Shown here one piece after another: positions 19,952 to 29,802 of a stretch of 64,000 nucleotides of DNA. Within the stretch, counting starts at the first letter, position 1. Each line of letters begins with the position of its first letter. The stretch spans positions 5,869,001 through 5,933,000 of the forward strand of contig NZ_CP134053.1 in the NCBI RefSeq assembly GCF_031583065.1, read 5' to 3'. The notes below the pieces were generated by a model that did no database searches, was not told where the DNA came from, and saw only the letters and a list, made by a program, of their open reading frames with translations. Position numbers and translations under genes: made by a program. The stretch is from Streptomyces sp. CGMCC 4.7035 (GTDB lineage Bacteria > Actinomycetota > Actinomycetes > Streptomycetales > Streptomycetaceae).

Positions 19952-21895
19952 TCAGGGCTTCCAGGAGCGACGGGCCTCCGTGACCTGGGTGAGCACCTGC
20001 TGGAGCACCTGGCTGCCCCGCGGGACGCGCGGCGGCTCATAGGTCCAGGCGTGGCCCACCCAGGGGTCCGCGAGGTGGTCGTCGGGCACGGGGGTGAGCC
20101 GCAGCAGTGCGCGCCAGAGAGGGTCGAGGAGCGGTCCGTAGGCGGTGGCGTCCTCCCGGTCGGCGACCATCATCAGATGGACGCCGACGGCCGGGCCCTC
20201 GTCCGCGAGGTAACGCAGCTGGGTCACGGCCCGGTCGTCGAAACCGTGCGGGAAGTCGTTCACGATCAGCAGCTGTTCCGCCATGTCGAGGCCGGGCGGC
20301 AGGGAGTCGGACGCGCCCCCGCGCACCGCCATCTGCACCAGGTCGACACGCTGGGTGAGCCGGGTCAGCACCTCGGCCACGCCCGCTGCTCCGGCGGCAG
20401 GCGGAGTGGCGAGCACCCCGGACAGCACGAGAGGGGCGAGCGCCGGGGCGCCCGAGCCGGCCGGGTCGATGACGTGCACCGCGAACTCGCCGGGCGGGTA
20501 GACGGCGAGCAGCCGTGCCGCATGCGTCACGGCCGCCTCCATCGCGAGGCGGCGCAGTTCGTCGGAGTCGGCGAGTGGGTCGAGGGACGCGGAGCGGCCG
20601 CTGTCAATCCACAGCCCGCGCTCCAGCGGCAGCCTGACCAGCATGGGGATGCGCAGGCTCTCGCTCTCGGGCAGGTGCAGATCGCCGAGGCGCACGGCCA
20701 TGGGGATCTCCATCGGCACCCGGTAGCCGTGCCAGACCGGGTTGTCCCAACGCGCGAACGCCGGGGGCAGCGCGGGCTCGACGACATCGGACTCGGCGAT
20801 GAGCTGGGTGAGGTCGCGGTCGAGCGCGGCCCTGGCCTGATTGACGAGTTGGGCGTGCTTGGCCTGGGCCTCCTCGCGGGCCGCGTCGCCCTGCCCGCCG
20901 ATGCGGCTGCAGGGGTCCGACAGGGCCTTGTCCAGCTCCTGCTCCAGGCGTGAGTCGGCGAAGTCGACGGCGCTGCGGTACGCGGCCGCCGTACGCGCCA
21001 GGTCCTCGAACATGCCCCAGACCTGGTTGTACAGCCGCTCCTCCAGGGACCAGCCGGTCGCGTCCCCCGCCACCGGCGGTGCGGGCTGTCCGGGTGGGAC
21101 CGGGGGTGCGGCCGGCGGGGGCGGGGGCGCGCTCTGCCGGCCGGGGTGGTTGTAGTCGATCGGCCCGCCGGGGGCGGGCCGGGTGCCGGTGACGTCGTAC
21201 GGGGATCCCTGCTGCGGCACGCCGGGCAGTTCCTGTCGCGGCGGTACGGTGCCCGGGGAACCCTGAGGCGCCGCGGGGGCCGCCGTCTGTCGCGTGCGGT
21301 CGCTCTCCGGCAGGCGCGGTGGGGGCGGTGCCACGGAGCGGGCCAGGCCCTGGACCACCGCCTCGTTGATGCTGCCCGCGAGTTGCTGGGCCTCGGTCAG
21401 ACCCTGGTCGGTGAGGAGCGCGGCCAGGCCGCCCGCGTAGCCCTGACCGACGGCGCGGACCTTCCAGGCGCCCTGCCTGCGGTAGAGCTCCAGTGCGATG
21501 ACGGCGGACTCGGAGTCCAGGCCGGTGATGGTGTAGCTGACGACCTCCGAGCCGTCCAGGCCGGTGACCGCGACGCAGGGGGCGTCGACGGCGCCGAACC
21601 GCACCGGACCGCCGATCCCCGTCGGCAGGGCGAGCAGTACGTCGACCCGGTGCACGCTCTCCGGCAGGGCGTCCAGGTCGAACGCGAGGCGATGGTCGGC
21701 GGCCGCCTGCTTGGAGACCTCCAGGCCCGGGAGGGTGGGCGCGCCCGGGTGGGCGACCCACTCGATGCCGCGCACCTTGCCCTGTTCGTCGCTGAGCGTG
21801 GCCCCGGCCACGATCGGCTTGCCGGCCGACACCCGGACCTCAAGTCGGACCTGGGGTAGCGGATGGTTCTGCCCCCGGACCAGCTCGGCCGTCAT
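19952..21895 (-). CDS. TerD-domain protein with Pro-rich linker and ATPase-like C-terminal region
   Basis: A 647-residue protein. Residues 1-190 are a TerD/CABP domain (LPESVHRVDVLLALPTG, ITGLDSESAVIALELYRRQG, acidic Ca2+-binding character). Residues ~190-285 are Pro/Gln-rich low complexity. The C-terminal ~350 residues begin with helical segments and end in an FtsK/SpoIIIE-like region (IPMLVRLPLERGLWIDSGRS, AEQLLIVNDFPHGFDD) in which no Walker A is visible, so ATP use is doubtful. TerD proteins belong to a stress-response membrane complex; the role of this fusion is unknown. The upstream terD gene ends 45 nt away, so they share an operon. The ATG at 21895 follows GACGAGG. Confidence 0.8.
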   Translation of the reverse strand: MTAELVRGQNHPLPQVRLEVRVSAGKPIVAGATLSDEQGKVRGIEWVAHPGAPTLPGLEVSKQAAADHRLAFDLDALPESVHRVDVLLALPTGIGGPVRFGAVDAPCVAVTGLDGSEVVSYTITGLDSESAVIALELYRRQGAWKVRAVGQGYAGGLAALLTDQGLTEAQQLAGSINEAVVQGLARSVAPPPPRLPESDRTRQTAAPAAPQGSPGTVPPRQELPGVPQQGSPYDVTGTRPAPGGPIDYNHPGRQSAPPPPPAAPPVPPGQPAPPVAGDATGWSLEERLYNQVWGMFEDLARTAAAYRSAVDFADSRLEQELDKALSDPCSRIGGQGDAAREEAQAKHAQLVNQARAALDRDLTQLIAESDVVEPALPPAFARWDNPVWHGYRVPMEIPMAVRLGDLHLPESESLRIPMLVRLPLERGLWIDSGRSASLDPLADSDELRRLAMEAAVTHAARLLAVYPPGEFAVHVIDPAGSGAPALAPLVLSGVLATPPAAGAAGVAEVLTRLTQRVDLVQMAVRGGASDSLPPGLDMAEQLLIVNDFPHGFDDRAVTQLRYLADEGPAVGVHLMMVADREDATAYGPLLDPLWRALLRLTPVPDDHLADPWVGHAWTYEPPRVPRGSQVLQQVLTQVTEARRSWKP

Positions 21896-21940
21896 CGCCT
21901 CGTCCCCCTACGTCGCTTCGTGTGCCGGGCGTCCGGCCGC

Positions 21941-22519
21941 CTACAGGTGGGGCAGGATCGACGGCATCAGGTCCTGGAAGGTGCGGCCGTTGGCCGGGGT
22001 GCCCAGGGCCGTCATCGTCCAGCCCGCGCCCGCACGGTGCACCTTCGCCATGATCTGCGCCGTGTACGCGCCGCCGCCCGCCAGCGTGTAGCGGGCCAGC
22101 TCCTGGCCGTTGCTCTCGTCGACGAGGCGGCAGAAGGCGTTCTGCACCTCCTGGAACGACTGGCCCGTGAACGAGTTCACGGTAAAGACGATCTGGTCGA
22201 TGTGAACCGGGACGCGCTCCAGATCGACGAGGATCGCCTCGTCGTCACCGCCCTGGCCCACACCGCCGACGAGGTTGTCACCCGTGTGCCGTACGGAGCC
22301 GTCCTTGCTGACGAGGTGCTGGAAGAAGACCACGTCCACGGGCTGCTTGTCCGCGAACAGCACGGCGGACGCGTCGAGGTCGATCTCCCGGGTGCGCGAG
22401 CCGAACAGCCCGCGCCGGGGGGCGGCCTGCCAGCCGAGTCCCATGCGCACCGCGGTCAGCGTGCCTCCGTCGTTCTTCTGCAGACTGATGGCCTGACCCT
22501 TGGTCAAGTTGACGGTCAC
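21941..22519 (-). CDS. TerD-family stress protein
   Basis: A 192-residue TerD protein, standard length. It begins VTVNLTKGQAISLQKNDGGT, with GLGWQ, DLDASAVLF, GGVGQGGDDEAILVDLERVP (acidic Ca2+ loops) and FTVNSFTGQSFQEVQNAFCR. Family members bind Ca2+ and act in tellurite, oxidative and phage-type stress responses at the membrane. The GTG at 22519 is preceded by GAGAGGGGAAC. First gene of a pair with the TerD-fusion gene; terC lies beyond it. Confidence 0.93.
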   Translation of the reverse strand: MTVNLTKGQAISLQKNDGGTLTAVRMGLGWQAAPRRGLFGSRTREIDLDASAVLFADKQPVDVVFFQHLVSKDGSVRHTGDNLVGGVGQGGDDEAILVDLERVPVHIDQIVFTVNSFTGQSFQEVQNAFCRLVDESNGQELARYTLAGGGAYTAQIMAKVHRAGAGWTMTALGTPANGRTFQDLMPSILPHL

Positions 22520-22679
22520 GCGCTGTTCCCCTCTCGGCCTGTCCCCTGTTGCCCGCGGACTCCGCGGATGCCAAAACACTACGCAGCGGCACTGACAGTG
22601 CCGAACCCTGGACCGCGCTTTGTGTCGGTCTTGCAACACACTGCGCGCATACCGAGGTCCGGCACCGCCGACAGGGACG

Positions 22680-24824
22680 TCAGGCCAGTCCCGCCTCCCT
22701 CATCTGGCGCAGTTCCTTCTTCATCTCGGAGACCTCGTCGCGCAGCCGGGCCGCGATCTCGAACTGCAGGTCCGCCGCGGCGGCCCGCATCCGCTCCGTC
22801 AGCTCCTCGATCTGCTCGGCGAGTTCCGCAGCGGGGCGGTCGGTCGGCACCGTCTCCTTGGCCTTGGTCTTGCCCTTGGCGGGCTTGGCGCCCTTTGCCG
22901 CCTGGCTGCCGAGCGAGGGAACCGGGCTCTTGGCGCCCTTGCCGTCCTTGCCCTTGCGGTAGCCCGAGCCGAGCAGTTGCTCCGTGTCGACGTCCTCGCG
23001 GGCGATCTGCGCCACGATGTCGTTGATCTTCTTGCGGAGCGGCTGCGGGTCGATGCCGTTGGCCGTGTTGTACGCGACCTGCTTCTCCCGGCGGCGGTTG
23101 GTCTCGTCGATGGCCTTCTCCATCGCCGGGGTGATCTTGTCGGCGTACATGTGGACCTGGCCCGATACGTTGCGCGCGGCGCGGCCGATGGTCTGGATGA
23201 GCGAGGTGCCGGAGCGCAGGAACCCCTCCTTGTCGGCGTCGAGGATCGCCACCAGGGAGACTTCGGGCAGGTCCAGGCCCTCTCGGAGGAGGTTGATCCC
23301 GACGAGGACGTCGAACTCACCGGATCGCAGCTCCCGCAGCAACTCGACGCGGCGCAGGGTGTCGACATCGCTGTGCAGGTAGCGCACCTGGATGCCGAGT
23401 TCGAGGAAGTAGTCGGTGAGGTCCTCGGCCATCTTCTTGGTGAGTGTGGTGACCAGGACGCGCTCGTCCTTCTCGGTGCGCTTGCGGATCTCGTGCACCA
23501 GGTCGTCGATCTGGCCCTCGGTCGGCTTGACCACGACCTCGGGGTCGACGAGGCCGGTGGGGCGGATGATCTGCTCGACCTGACCATCGGACCGAGACAG
23601 CTCATACTGTCCCGGAGTCGCCGAGAGGTAGACGGTCTGGCCGATGCGCTCCTGGAACTCCTCCCACTTCAGCGGGCGGTTGTCCAGGGCGGACGGCAGC
23701 CGGAAGCCGTGCTCCACGAGGGTGCGCTTGCGGGAGGCGTCGCCTTCGTACATCGCGCCGATCTGCGGGACGGTGACGTGCGACTCGTCGATGACGAGGA
23801 GGAAGTCCTCCGGGAAGTAGTCCAGCAGTGTGTTCGGCGGGGAGCCGGGCTCGCGGGCGTCGAAGTGCATCGAGTAGTTCTCCACGCCCGAGCAGGTACC
23901 GATCTGGCGGAGCATCTCGATGTCGTACGTCGTGCGCATCCTCAGGCGCTGGGCCTCCAGGAGCTTGCCCTGCTTCTCCAGCTCGGCCAGGCGCCCCTCC
24001 AGCTCCTTCTCGATGCCGTTGACGGCCCGCTCCATGCGCTCGGGGCCGGCGATGTAGTGGGAGGCCGGGAAGACGTACAGCTGCTCGTCGTCGCTGATGA
24101 CCTCGCCCGTGAGCGGGTGGAGGGTGGAGAGGGCCTCGATCTCGTCACCGAACATCTCGATGCGGACGGCCAGCTCCTCGTAGACCGGGAAGATCTCGAT
24201 GGTGTCGCCGCGCACCCGGAAGGTGCCGCGTGCGAACGCCATGTCGTTGCGCGTGTACTGGATGTCGACGAATCGGCGCAGCAGCTGGTCGCGGTCGATC
24301 TCGTCGCCGACCTGGAGGCTGACCATCCGGTCCACGTACTCCTGTGGCGTACCGAGGCCGTAGATGCAGGAGACCGAGGCGACCACGACGACGTCGCGGC
24401 GGGTGAGCAGCGAGTTGGTCGCGGAGTGGCGCAGACGCTCCACCTCCTCGTTGATCGAGGAGTCCTTCTCGATGTACGTGTCCGACTGGGGGACGTATGC
24501 CTCGGGCTGGTAGTAGTCGTAGTACGAGACGAAGTACTCGACCGCGTTGTTCGGCAGCAGCTCCCGGAACTCGTTGGCCAGCTGGGCGGCCAACGTCTTG
24601 TTCGGCGCCATCACCAGGGTGGGGCGCTGGAGCTTCTCGATCATCCACGCGGTGGTGGCGGACTTTCCGGTGCCGGTCGCGCCCAGCAGGACGACGTCCT
24701 TCTCACCCGCGCGGATGCGCTGTTCCAGCTCGGCGATGGCCGTGGGCTGGTCACCGCTGGGCTGGAAGGGGCTGACGACCTCGAAGGGCGCCACCGTGCG
24801 TTCGATCTTTGAAACGGGCCGCAT
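22680..24824 (-). CDS. uvrB: Excinuclease ABC subunit B
   Basis: UvrB, the helicase-like damage-verification subunit between UvrA and UvrC. 714 residues. Walker [14 protein letters not shown], the beta-hairpin that wedges into DNA ([20 protein letters not shown]), helicase motifs [14 protein letters not shown], and the C-terminal UVR coiled-coil ([20 protein letters not shown]) that binds UvrC. The ATG at 24824 ([10 protein letters not shown]) is chosen over an upstream frame because TACGGT lies 7 nt before it with no ribosome site, giving a leaderless mRNA from a DNA-damage promoter. Confidence 0.97.
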   Translation of the reverse strand: MRPVSKIERTVAPFEVVSPFQPSGDQPTAIAELEQRIRAGEKDVVLLGATGTGKSATTAWMIEKLQRPTLVMAPNKTLAAQLANEFRELLPNNAVEYFVSYYDYYQPEAYVPQSDTYIEKDSSINEEVERLRHSATNSLLTRRDVVVVASVSCIYGLGTPQEYVDRMVSLQVGDEIDRDQLLRRFVDIQYTRNDMAFARGTFRVRGDTIEIFPVYEELAVRIEMFGDEIEALSTLHPLTGEVISDDEQLYVFPASHYIAGPERMERAVNGIEKELEGRLAELEKQGKLLEAQRLRMRTTYDIEMLRQIGTCSGVENYSMHFDAREPGSPPNTLLDYFPEDFLLVIDESHVTVPQIGAMYEGDASRKRTLVEHGFRLPSALDNRPLKWEEFQERIGQTVYLSATPGQYELSRSDGQVEQIIRPTGLVDPEVVVKPTEGQIDDLVHEIRKRTEKDERVLVTTLTKKMAEDLTDYFLELGIQVRYLHSDVDTLRRVELLRELRSGEFDVLVGINLLREGLDLPEVSLVAILDADKEGFLRSGTSLIQTIGRAARNVSGQVHMYADKITPAMEKAIDETNRRREKQVAYNTANGIDPQPLRKKINDIVAQIAREDVDTEQLLGSGYRKGKDGKGAKSPVPSLGSQAAKGAKPAKGKTKAKETVPTDRPAAELAEQIEELTERMRAAAADLQFEIAARLRDEVSEMKKELRQMREAGLA

Positions 24825-24831
24825 GGAATCC

Positions 24832-24854
24832 ACCGTACGACCCCGCGCTGACAA
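24832..24854 (-). promoter_or_regulatory. RecA-NDp-type (PafBC) DNA-damage promoter of uvrB
   Basis: Minus strand TTGTCAGCG, 8 nt (CGGGGTCG), TACGGT, 7 nt, ATG. One mismatch to tTGTCRgtg-N8-TAnnnT. It occupies the 40-bp gap before the MHYT gene stop. Confidence 0.82.
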
Positions 24855-24864
24855 CGGGGTCGGA

Positions 24865-25731
24865 TCAGCGGTTCTGCGGGGTGCGGGAGCCCTGGTGCCC
24901 GGCCCGCTGGGTGGAGCGGGAAGGCGGGCGCCGTCGGGTGTGGGCGACCCGGGGATGGGCCGGGACACCGGGCTTGCGGTCCACGGGGGTCCAGTCGGGC
25001 TTACCCATGACCATCAGCGGGTCGAAGACTACGACGACGCCGGCCAGGCACAGGAAGACGAGTGGACCGATCATCAGCGGGGCGAGCAGGGAGGCGGGCG
25101 AGTCACCGGCCGGGGTGCCGGTGGAGCCGTGGAGATGGACGCTGACGGCGGCCATGCCGGTGTAGTGCATGCCGCTGACGGCGAGTCCCATGACCAGGCT
25201 CGCGCCGACGCTCCACAGGAATCCACGGATCTGTCCGGCCGCCCACAGGGCGGCGGTCGCGGCGACGACCCCTATGACGACGGAGGCGGCGACGGTGAGG
25301 GTGTTGTACTCGAGCACGCCGTTGAGGCGCATCCCGGCCATGCCCAGGTAGTGCATCGACGCGATGCCCAGACCGGTGATCGTGCCGCCCGTGAAGAGGG
25401 CCACTCCGGTGGCCCCCCGGTAGCCGACGATGAAGACGCCGATACCGACCATGACGATGGCGACGCCGAGGCTGGCGAACGTGATCGCCTTGTCGTAGTG
25501 GATGGGGGTCTCCTTGACGGTGAACCCCATCATGGCGATGAAGTGCATCGTCCAGATGCCGGACCCGATCGCGGCCGATCCCAGAGCGAGCCAGCCGGCC
25601 CGCCAGGACTGTGCGACCAGCATCGATCTGGTGGTGCAGCGCAGGCCGAGCGCGCCACCGAGGCAGGCCATGAGATACGCCACCACCGGAGTGACGAGTC
25701 CGTAACTGAAGCCGTCGACCGTGCCTCGCAT
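24865..25731 (-). CDS. MHYT-domain integral membrane sensor
   Basis: A 288-residue membrane protein with about seven helices carrying three MHYT-type motifs: [16 protein letters not shown] and MHYTGMAA. The MHYT domain is thought to bind copper and sense O2, CO or NO. No GGDEF/EAL or kinase output follows; the last ~30 residues are a charged cytoplasmic tail ([13 protein letters not shown]), so it is a stand-alone sensor. The ATG at 25731 ([11 protein letters not shown]) has GGAAGGG 9 nt upstream; an in-frame ATG at 25788 is a weaker choice. Confidence 0.85.
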   Translation of the reverse strand: MRGTVDGFSYGLVTPVVAYLMACLGGALGLRCTTRSMLVAQSWRAGWLALGSAAIGSGIWTMHFIAMMGFTVKETPIHYDKAITFASLGVAIVMVGIGVFIVGYRGATGVALFTGGTITGLGIASMHYLGMAGMRLNGVLEYNTLTVAASVVIGVVAATAALWAAGQIRGFLWSVGASLVMGLAVSGMHYTGMAAVSVHLHGSTGTPAGDSPASLLAPLMIGPLVFLCLAGVVVVFDPLMVMGKPDWTPVDRKPGVPAHPRVAHTRRRPPSRSTQRAGHQGSRTPQNR

Positions 25732-26010
25732 CCGCGGCTGCCCTTCCCACCCTGGTGCGTCCCTGAATTCCGGAAATGCCCCCATCCCCAGGACCGTGAC
25801 GACGGTCAGGGTTTGAGGCAGAGAGTATGACTCCCACCGGAACGCTCGAACGATTTTCCGGCAAAGAATCACGGCGCTACCTCACTTGTGCGGCGCGTGT
25901 GAGCACTTTTGGGCAACTCCCGCCAATCTGTGCCCGCCCAACACTCCCACCCCATTACTCTCTGATGTCAGTTGGGTGCTGTATGTGATCGATCGACGCC
26001 GGGAGTACCT

Positions 26011-26883
26011 ATGCACGCGCGCGTTGCCACCGCCACGACCGCCGCGCTCTTCGGACTCAGCGTCGCCATACTGCCCACCCCCCACGCACGAGCCACCGGC
26101 GGCGACAGCCTGGTCGTCGTCGCCCACCGCGGCGCCTCCGCGTACGCACCGGAGAACACACTGGCCGCCATCGACAAGGCGGCCGCCATGGGCTTCAGGT
26201 GGGTCGAGAACGACGTGCAGCGCACCAAGGACGGTCGGCTCGTCGTCATCCACGACGCCACGCTGGACCGCACCACCGACGTCAAGCGGCTGTTCCCCGA
26301 CCGGGCACCCTGGAGGGTGAAGGATTTCACCGCCCTGGAAATCGCACGCCTGGACGCGGGCAGCCGGTTCGGCCGCCGGTACGCGGGCGCGCGCGTGCCG
26401 ACGCTGGAGCAGTACATGGAACGCGTGTCGCACAACCACCAGAAGCTGGTCCTGGAGATCAAGAACCCAGAGCTGTACCCGGGGATCGAGCGCCAGACCC
26501 TCAAACTGCTGAGCGAAGAGGGCTGGCTCGACCCCGGCCACCTCAGGAACCGGCTGATCGTCCAGAGCTTCAGCGCGGACAGTGTGCGGACGGTGCACCA
26601 CCTGCGGCCCGGGATCAGGACCGCGTATCTGGGCACGCCGCGGGTCGCGGACCTGCCGACGTACGCGCGGTTCACCGACCAGATCAACTCGGCGCACGCC
26701 AAGCTCTCCACCGGCTACGTCTCAGCAGTCCACGCGCTCCAGGGACCGCACGCCCAGCGGATGAAGGTCTTCGCCTGGACCGTCGACGGCGCGGACGAGG
26801 CCCGCCGGGTGGTTGGCTTCGGCGTGGACGGCATCATCACGAACGTGCCCGACGTGGTCCGGAGAGCGGTCAGCGCCTACTGA
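26011..26883 (+). CDS. Secreted glycerophosphodiester phosphodiesterase
   Basis: A 290-residue exported GDPD that hydrolyses glycerophosphodiesters to glycerol-3-phosphate and an alcohol. The signal peptide (MHARVATATTAALFGLSVAI, cleavage near HARATGG) is followed by AHRGASAYAPENTLAAI, ENDVQRTKDGRLVVIHD and LEIKNPE, the catalytic His and metal-ligand motifs of the TIM-barrel family. The ATG at 26011 follows GGGAG. It is divergent from the MHYT gene. Phosphate control would be expected for the family, but I cannot identify a PHO box. Confidence 0.9.
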   Translation: MHARVATATTAALFGLSVAILPTPHARATGGDSLVVVAHRGASAYAPENTLAAIDKAAAMGFRWVENDVQRTKDGRLVVIHDATLDRTTDVKRLFPDRAPWRVKDFTALEIARLDAGSRFGRRYAGARVPTLEQYMERVSHNHQKLVLEIKNPELYPGIERQTLKLLSEEGWLDPGHLRNRLIVQSFSADSVRTVHHLRPGIRTAYLGTPRVADLPTYARFTDQINSAHAKLSTGYVSAVHALQGPHAQRMKVFAWTVDGADEARRVVGFGVDGIITNVPDVVRRAVSAY

Positions 26884-26937
26884 ACCGACGTGCGCGTCCG
26901 GGACCCGGCCGCCCGCCCGGTCCGCGCCCCGGAGGCG

Positions 26938-26960
26938 TTGTCAGCGCCGCGCCGTACGGT
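26938..26960 (+). promoter_or_regulatory. RecA-NDp-type (PafBC) DNA-damage promoter of ogt
   Basis: TTGTCAGCG, 8 nt (CCGCGCCG), TACGGT, 6 nt, ATG. Same first nine bases and same -10 as the uvrB element. A leaderless mRNA is predicted. Confidence 0.82.
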
Positions 26961-26966
26961 GGGCGC

Positions 26967-27521
26967 ATGGACAGTCTTGGGCAGTACGAGCAGCAGGTGG
27001 TGTGGACCGTCGTCGCCACGGACATCGGTCCCCTGCTGCTGGCCGCCACGCACGACGGCCTGGTGAACGTGGTGTTCCACGCGACGGACGCCGTGCGCGA
27101 CAGGGCGCTGGAGCGGCTCGCCGCCCGGCTCGGCACAGAGCCCGTGGAGGACCCCGGCTCCCCGCTCCTGGCCGAGGCGATACGCCAGGTGACGGCTTAC
27201 TTCGCGGGTGAGCGCCACGACTTCGAGCTGCCCTTGGACTGGTCCCTGATCACCGGGTTCAACCGCCAGGTGCTGCGCGAGCTGGCGTCCGGCGTGCCGT
27301 ACGGCACGGTGGTCGGGTACGGCGACCTGGCCGGCCGGGTCGGCCAGCCGGGCGCCGCCCAGGCCGTGGGTGTGGCGATGGGCTCGAACCCGTTGCCGGT
27401 GGTGGTGCCGTGCCACCGGGTGGTCGAGAGCCACGGCGGCATCGGCGGGTTCGGGGGCGGGCTGGAGACCAAGCGGAAACTCCTGGCGCTCGAAGGGGTG
27501 CTGCCGGAGCCGTTGTTCTGA
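26967..27521 (+). CDS. ogt: Methylated-DNA--[protein]-cysteine S-methyltransferase
   Basis: A suicide repair protein that takes the alkyl group from O6-alkylguanine onto its own cysteine. 184 residues. The C-terminal domain has the helix-turn-helix and recognition region (PYGTVVGYGDLAGRVGQ, AVGVAMGSNP) and the active site VPCHRVV. The N-terminal domain lacks any Ada-type zinc cysteines, so it is an Ogt-type enzyme and not a transcription factor. The start at 26967 fits the leaderless promoter directly upstream. It is not in an operon. Confidence 0.94.
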   Translation: MDSLGQYEQQVVWTVVATDIGPLLLAATHDGLVNVVFHATDAVRDRALERLAARLGTEPVEDPGSPLLAEAIRQVTAYFAGERHDFELPLDWSLITGFNRQVLRELASGVPYGTVVGYGDLAGRVGQPGAAQAVGVAMGSNPLPVVVPCHRVVESHGGIGGFGGGLETKRKLLALEGVLPEPLF

Positions 27522-27569
27522 GCCGCGCGCAGGGGCGGTGAGCAGGGGCAGGCCGACCGTCTTCCCCTA

Positions 27570-27584
27570 GCGGCCGGAGGCCGC
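27570..27584 (+). terminator. Short hairpin downstream of ogt
   Basis: GCGGCC-GGA-GGCCGC, a 6-bp perfect stem with a 3-nt loop, about 50 nt after the ogt stop. Weak; may or may not terminate transcription. Confidence 0.35.
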
Positions 27585-27739
27585 GACCGGGTCCCGGACC
27601 TGCAGGACGACACGGTCAAGATGTGGCGAGTTGTCCGTCATGCCCTCAAGCCGGTGTCCTCTCCCACAGCTCGCAAGGGTTTGGCCCGACGCGCCGCCCG
27701 CCAGAGATGAGGGAGGACCGAAAGACAGGAGGCAGGCGC

Positions 27740-28645
27740 GTGCTGGTGGTGTCCGAAGAGGTACGGGAGGCGCTCGCCGCGCGCCGACCGGTGGTGGCTC
27801 TGGAGTCGACGATCATCGCGCACGGGCTGCCGCGTCCACGCAATCTCCAGGTCGCGCTGGAACTGGAGGACGTCGTACGGCAGGAGGGCGCCGTACCGGC
27901 GACGATCGCCATTCTGGACGGACGGGCCCATGTCGGCCTGGACAAGGAGCAGGTGGAGCGGGTCGCGAACGAGGACGGGATCCGCAAGCTGGGGCATCGC
28001 GATCTGCCACTCGCGGTGGCGGCGGGCGTGAGCGGGGCGACGACCGTGTCCGCGACGGCACTGCTGGCCTCCCTCGCGGGCGTTCGGGTGTTCGCCACGG
28101 GCGGGCTCGGCGGGGTCCATCGGGAGTGGACGGTGACCCAGGACGAGTCCGCGGACCTGGGTCTGCTGGCGCGGACCCGGATCACGGTGGTGTGCGCGGG
28201 GGTGAAGTCGATCCTGGACGTGCCGGCGACGCTGCAGCGCCTGGAGACGCTGGGCGTGGCGGTGGCCGGGTACGGCACGGACCGCTTCCCCGGCTTCTAC
28301 CTCTCCGACTCCGGGTATCCGGTCGACTGGACACTGGAGTCGCCGGCGCAGGTGGCGCAGGTCATGCGCGCGCAGGACGCACTCGGCGGTCCGGAGTCGG
28401 CGCTCATCGTCGCCCATCCGGTCCCGGAGGAGGAGCAGCTCGATCCCGAGCTCCACGCGCGCGTGCTCGCCGACGCGCTGCGCGCGTGCGAGGAGGAGGG
28501 TGTCACCGGTCAGGCGGTCACGCCGTTCCTGCTCGACTATCTGGTACGGCACACCGACGGGGCCTCGCTGAGCGCGAATCTGGCGGCCGTGCGCGGCAAC
28601 GTGCGGCTGGCGGCGCGGGTCGCCGCGGCCTGGGTGGAGGCGTGA
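27740..28645 (+). CDS. psuG: Pseudouridine-5'-phosphate glycosidase
   Basis: Reversibly splits pseudouridine 5'-phosphate into uracil and ribose 5-phosphate, the second step of pseudouridine salvage. 301 residues. Family motifs: ALESTIIAHGLPRPRNLQVA, VSGATTVSATALLA, FATGGLGGVHRE, CAGVKSILDVPATLQRLET, YPVDWTLESP and the C-terminal LSANLAAVRGNVRLA. The GTG at 27740 (VLVVSEEVREAL) has AGGAGG 7 nt upstream. Its stop overlaps the start of the kinase gene by 4 bp. Confidence 0.95.
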   Translation: MLVVSEEVREALAARRPVVALESTIIAHGLPRPRNLQVALELEDVVRQEGAVPATIAILDGRAHVGLDKEQVERVANEDGIRKLGHRDLPLAVAAGVSGATTVSATALLASLAGVRVFATGGLGGVHREWTVTQDESADLGLLARTRITVVCAGVKSILDVPATLQRLETLGVAVAGYGTDRFPGFYLSDSGYPVDWTLESPAQVAQVMRAQDALGGPESALIVAHPVPEEEQLDPELHARVLADALRACEEEGVTGQAVTPFLLDYLVRHTDGASLSANLAAVRGNVRLAARVAAAWVEA

Positions 28646-29547
28646 GCCAGGCGCTGCTGGTCGTCGGGGACGTCGTCACGGACATCGTCGCCCGGCACGT
28701 CGGTCCGCTCGCGGCGGGCACCGACACGGCCGCCGTCATCCGGACGCTGCCCGGAGGCGCAGGCGCCAACGTGGCGTGCTGGGCGGCCCATTGGGGCTGC
28801 CCGGACGTGCGGCTGCTGGGACGGGTGGGCACCGAGGCGGTCGCCTGGCACGAACGGGAGCTGACGGCATCGGGTGTACGGCCCCACCTCGTGATCGATC
28901 GCGAGGCGCCCACGGGGACGGTGATCTGCCTGGTGGACGCGGGCGCCTCGGCTGAGCGCACCTTCCTCACGGACAGTGGGGCATCGCTCAGGCTGGAACC
29001 CGGTGACTGGTCGGACGCGCTGCTGGACGGCGTCGTACGGCTGCATCTGTCGGGCTATCTGTTCTTCTCCGAGCCGAGCCGGGCGCTGGCGACGAAGGCC
29101 CTGGAGGCGGCTCGCGCGCGCGGAGTACCGGTGAGTCTGGATCCGGCCTCGGCGGGGTTTCTCTCCGGGCTGGGCGTGGACCGGTTCCTGGCGCTTGCCG
29201 CGGGGGTCGACGTGCTGCTGCCCAGCCGGGACGAGGCGTGTCTGCTGACCGGGCTGCCCGACCCGGCGGACGCGGCGGCCAAGTTGAGCCGCCTTGTCCC
29301 CCTGGTGGTGGCCAAGCAGGGCGCGGAGGGAGCGCTGGTGGCCGTGTCGGGGGCGGTACGCGCCCGGATCCCTGCGGCCCCCGCCACCCCTCGGGACACG
29401 ACGGGCGCCGGCGACGCGTTCACCGGGGCGTTCCTCGCGACGCTGCTCGCGGGGTCGAAACCCGAGGAGGCCGCGGCGGAAGGATGCAGGGCGGGAGCCA
29501 TGGCGGTGGAGAAGGTGGGAGCCAGACCGGCAAAAGGCGTCCGGTAG
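28642..29547 (+). CDS. psuK: PfkB-family kinase, probable pseudouridine kinase
   Basis: A 301-residue ribokinase-fold kinase. N-terminal VVGDVVTDIVARHVG, substrate-side TLPGGAGANVACWAAH and the catalytic RDTTGAGDAFTGAFLA are intact. The 4-bp overlap with psuG indicates it phosphorylates pseudouridine so that PsuG can cleave it; the assignment rests on this context, since sequence alone gives only a nucleoside/sugar kinase. The GTG at 28642 lies within the psuG stop (GTGA) and shares its ribosome flow. Confidence 0.85.
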   Translation: MSQALLVVGDVVTDIVARHVGPLAAGTDTAAVIRTLPGGAGANVACWAAHWGCPDVRLLGRVGTEAVAWHERELTASGVRPHLVIDREAPTGTVICLVDAGASAERTFLTDSGASLRLEPGDWSDALLDGVVRLHLSGYLFFSEPSRALATKALEAARARGVPVSLDPASAGFLSGLGVDRFLALAAGVDVLLPSRDEACLLTGLPDPADAAAKLSRLVPLVVAKQGAEGALVAVSGAVRARIPAAPATPRDTTGAGDAFTGAFLATLLAGSKPEEAAAEGCRAGAMAVEKVGARPAKGVR

Positions 29548-29802
29548 GACCGGGGACGGGAGCGTCCGGCCGACGTCCTCGCAGACCGCGTCGTCCGCGC
29601 AGCCACCCCCGCACCACCTTCGCACAGCCACCCCCGCCACCCCCGCCCTGTGCCCACAGCCGCCTCGCGGTGGCCGCTCAACCCGCCCACCAAAGCGGAA
29701 CGTTCCGCTTCCACAGGCTTTTCCGGCGATCGACGCGGACTGGCAGACTGGCTCGCGAAGGCGCGGAATGCGGCGCGAGGAGATCCACGCAAGGAGATCC
29801 AG

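Noticed and set aside
25732..26010. A PHO box upstream of the GDPD gene
   Set aside because: No pair of GTTCACC-like direct repeats was found.
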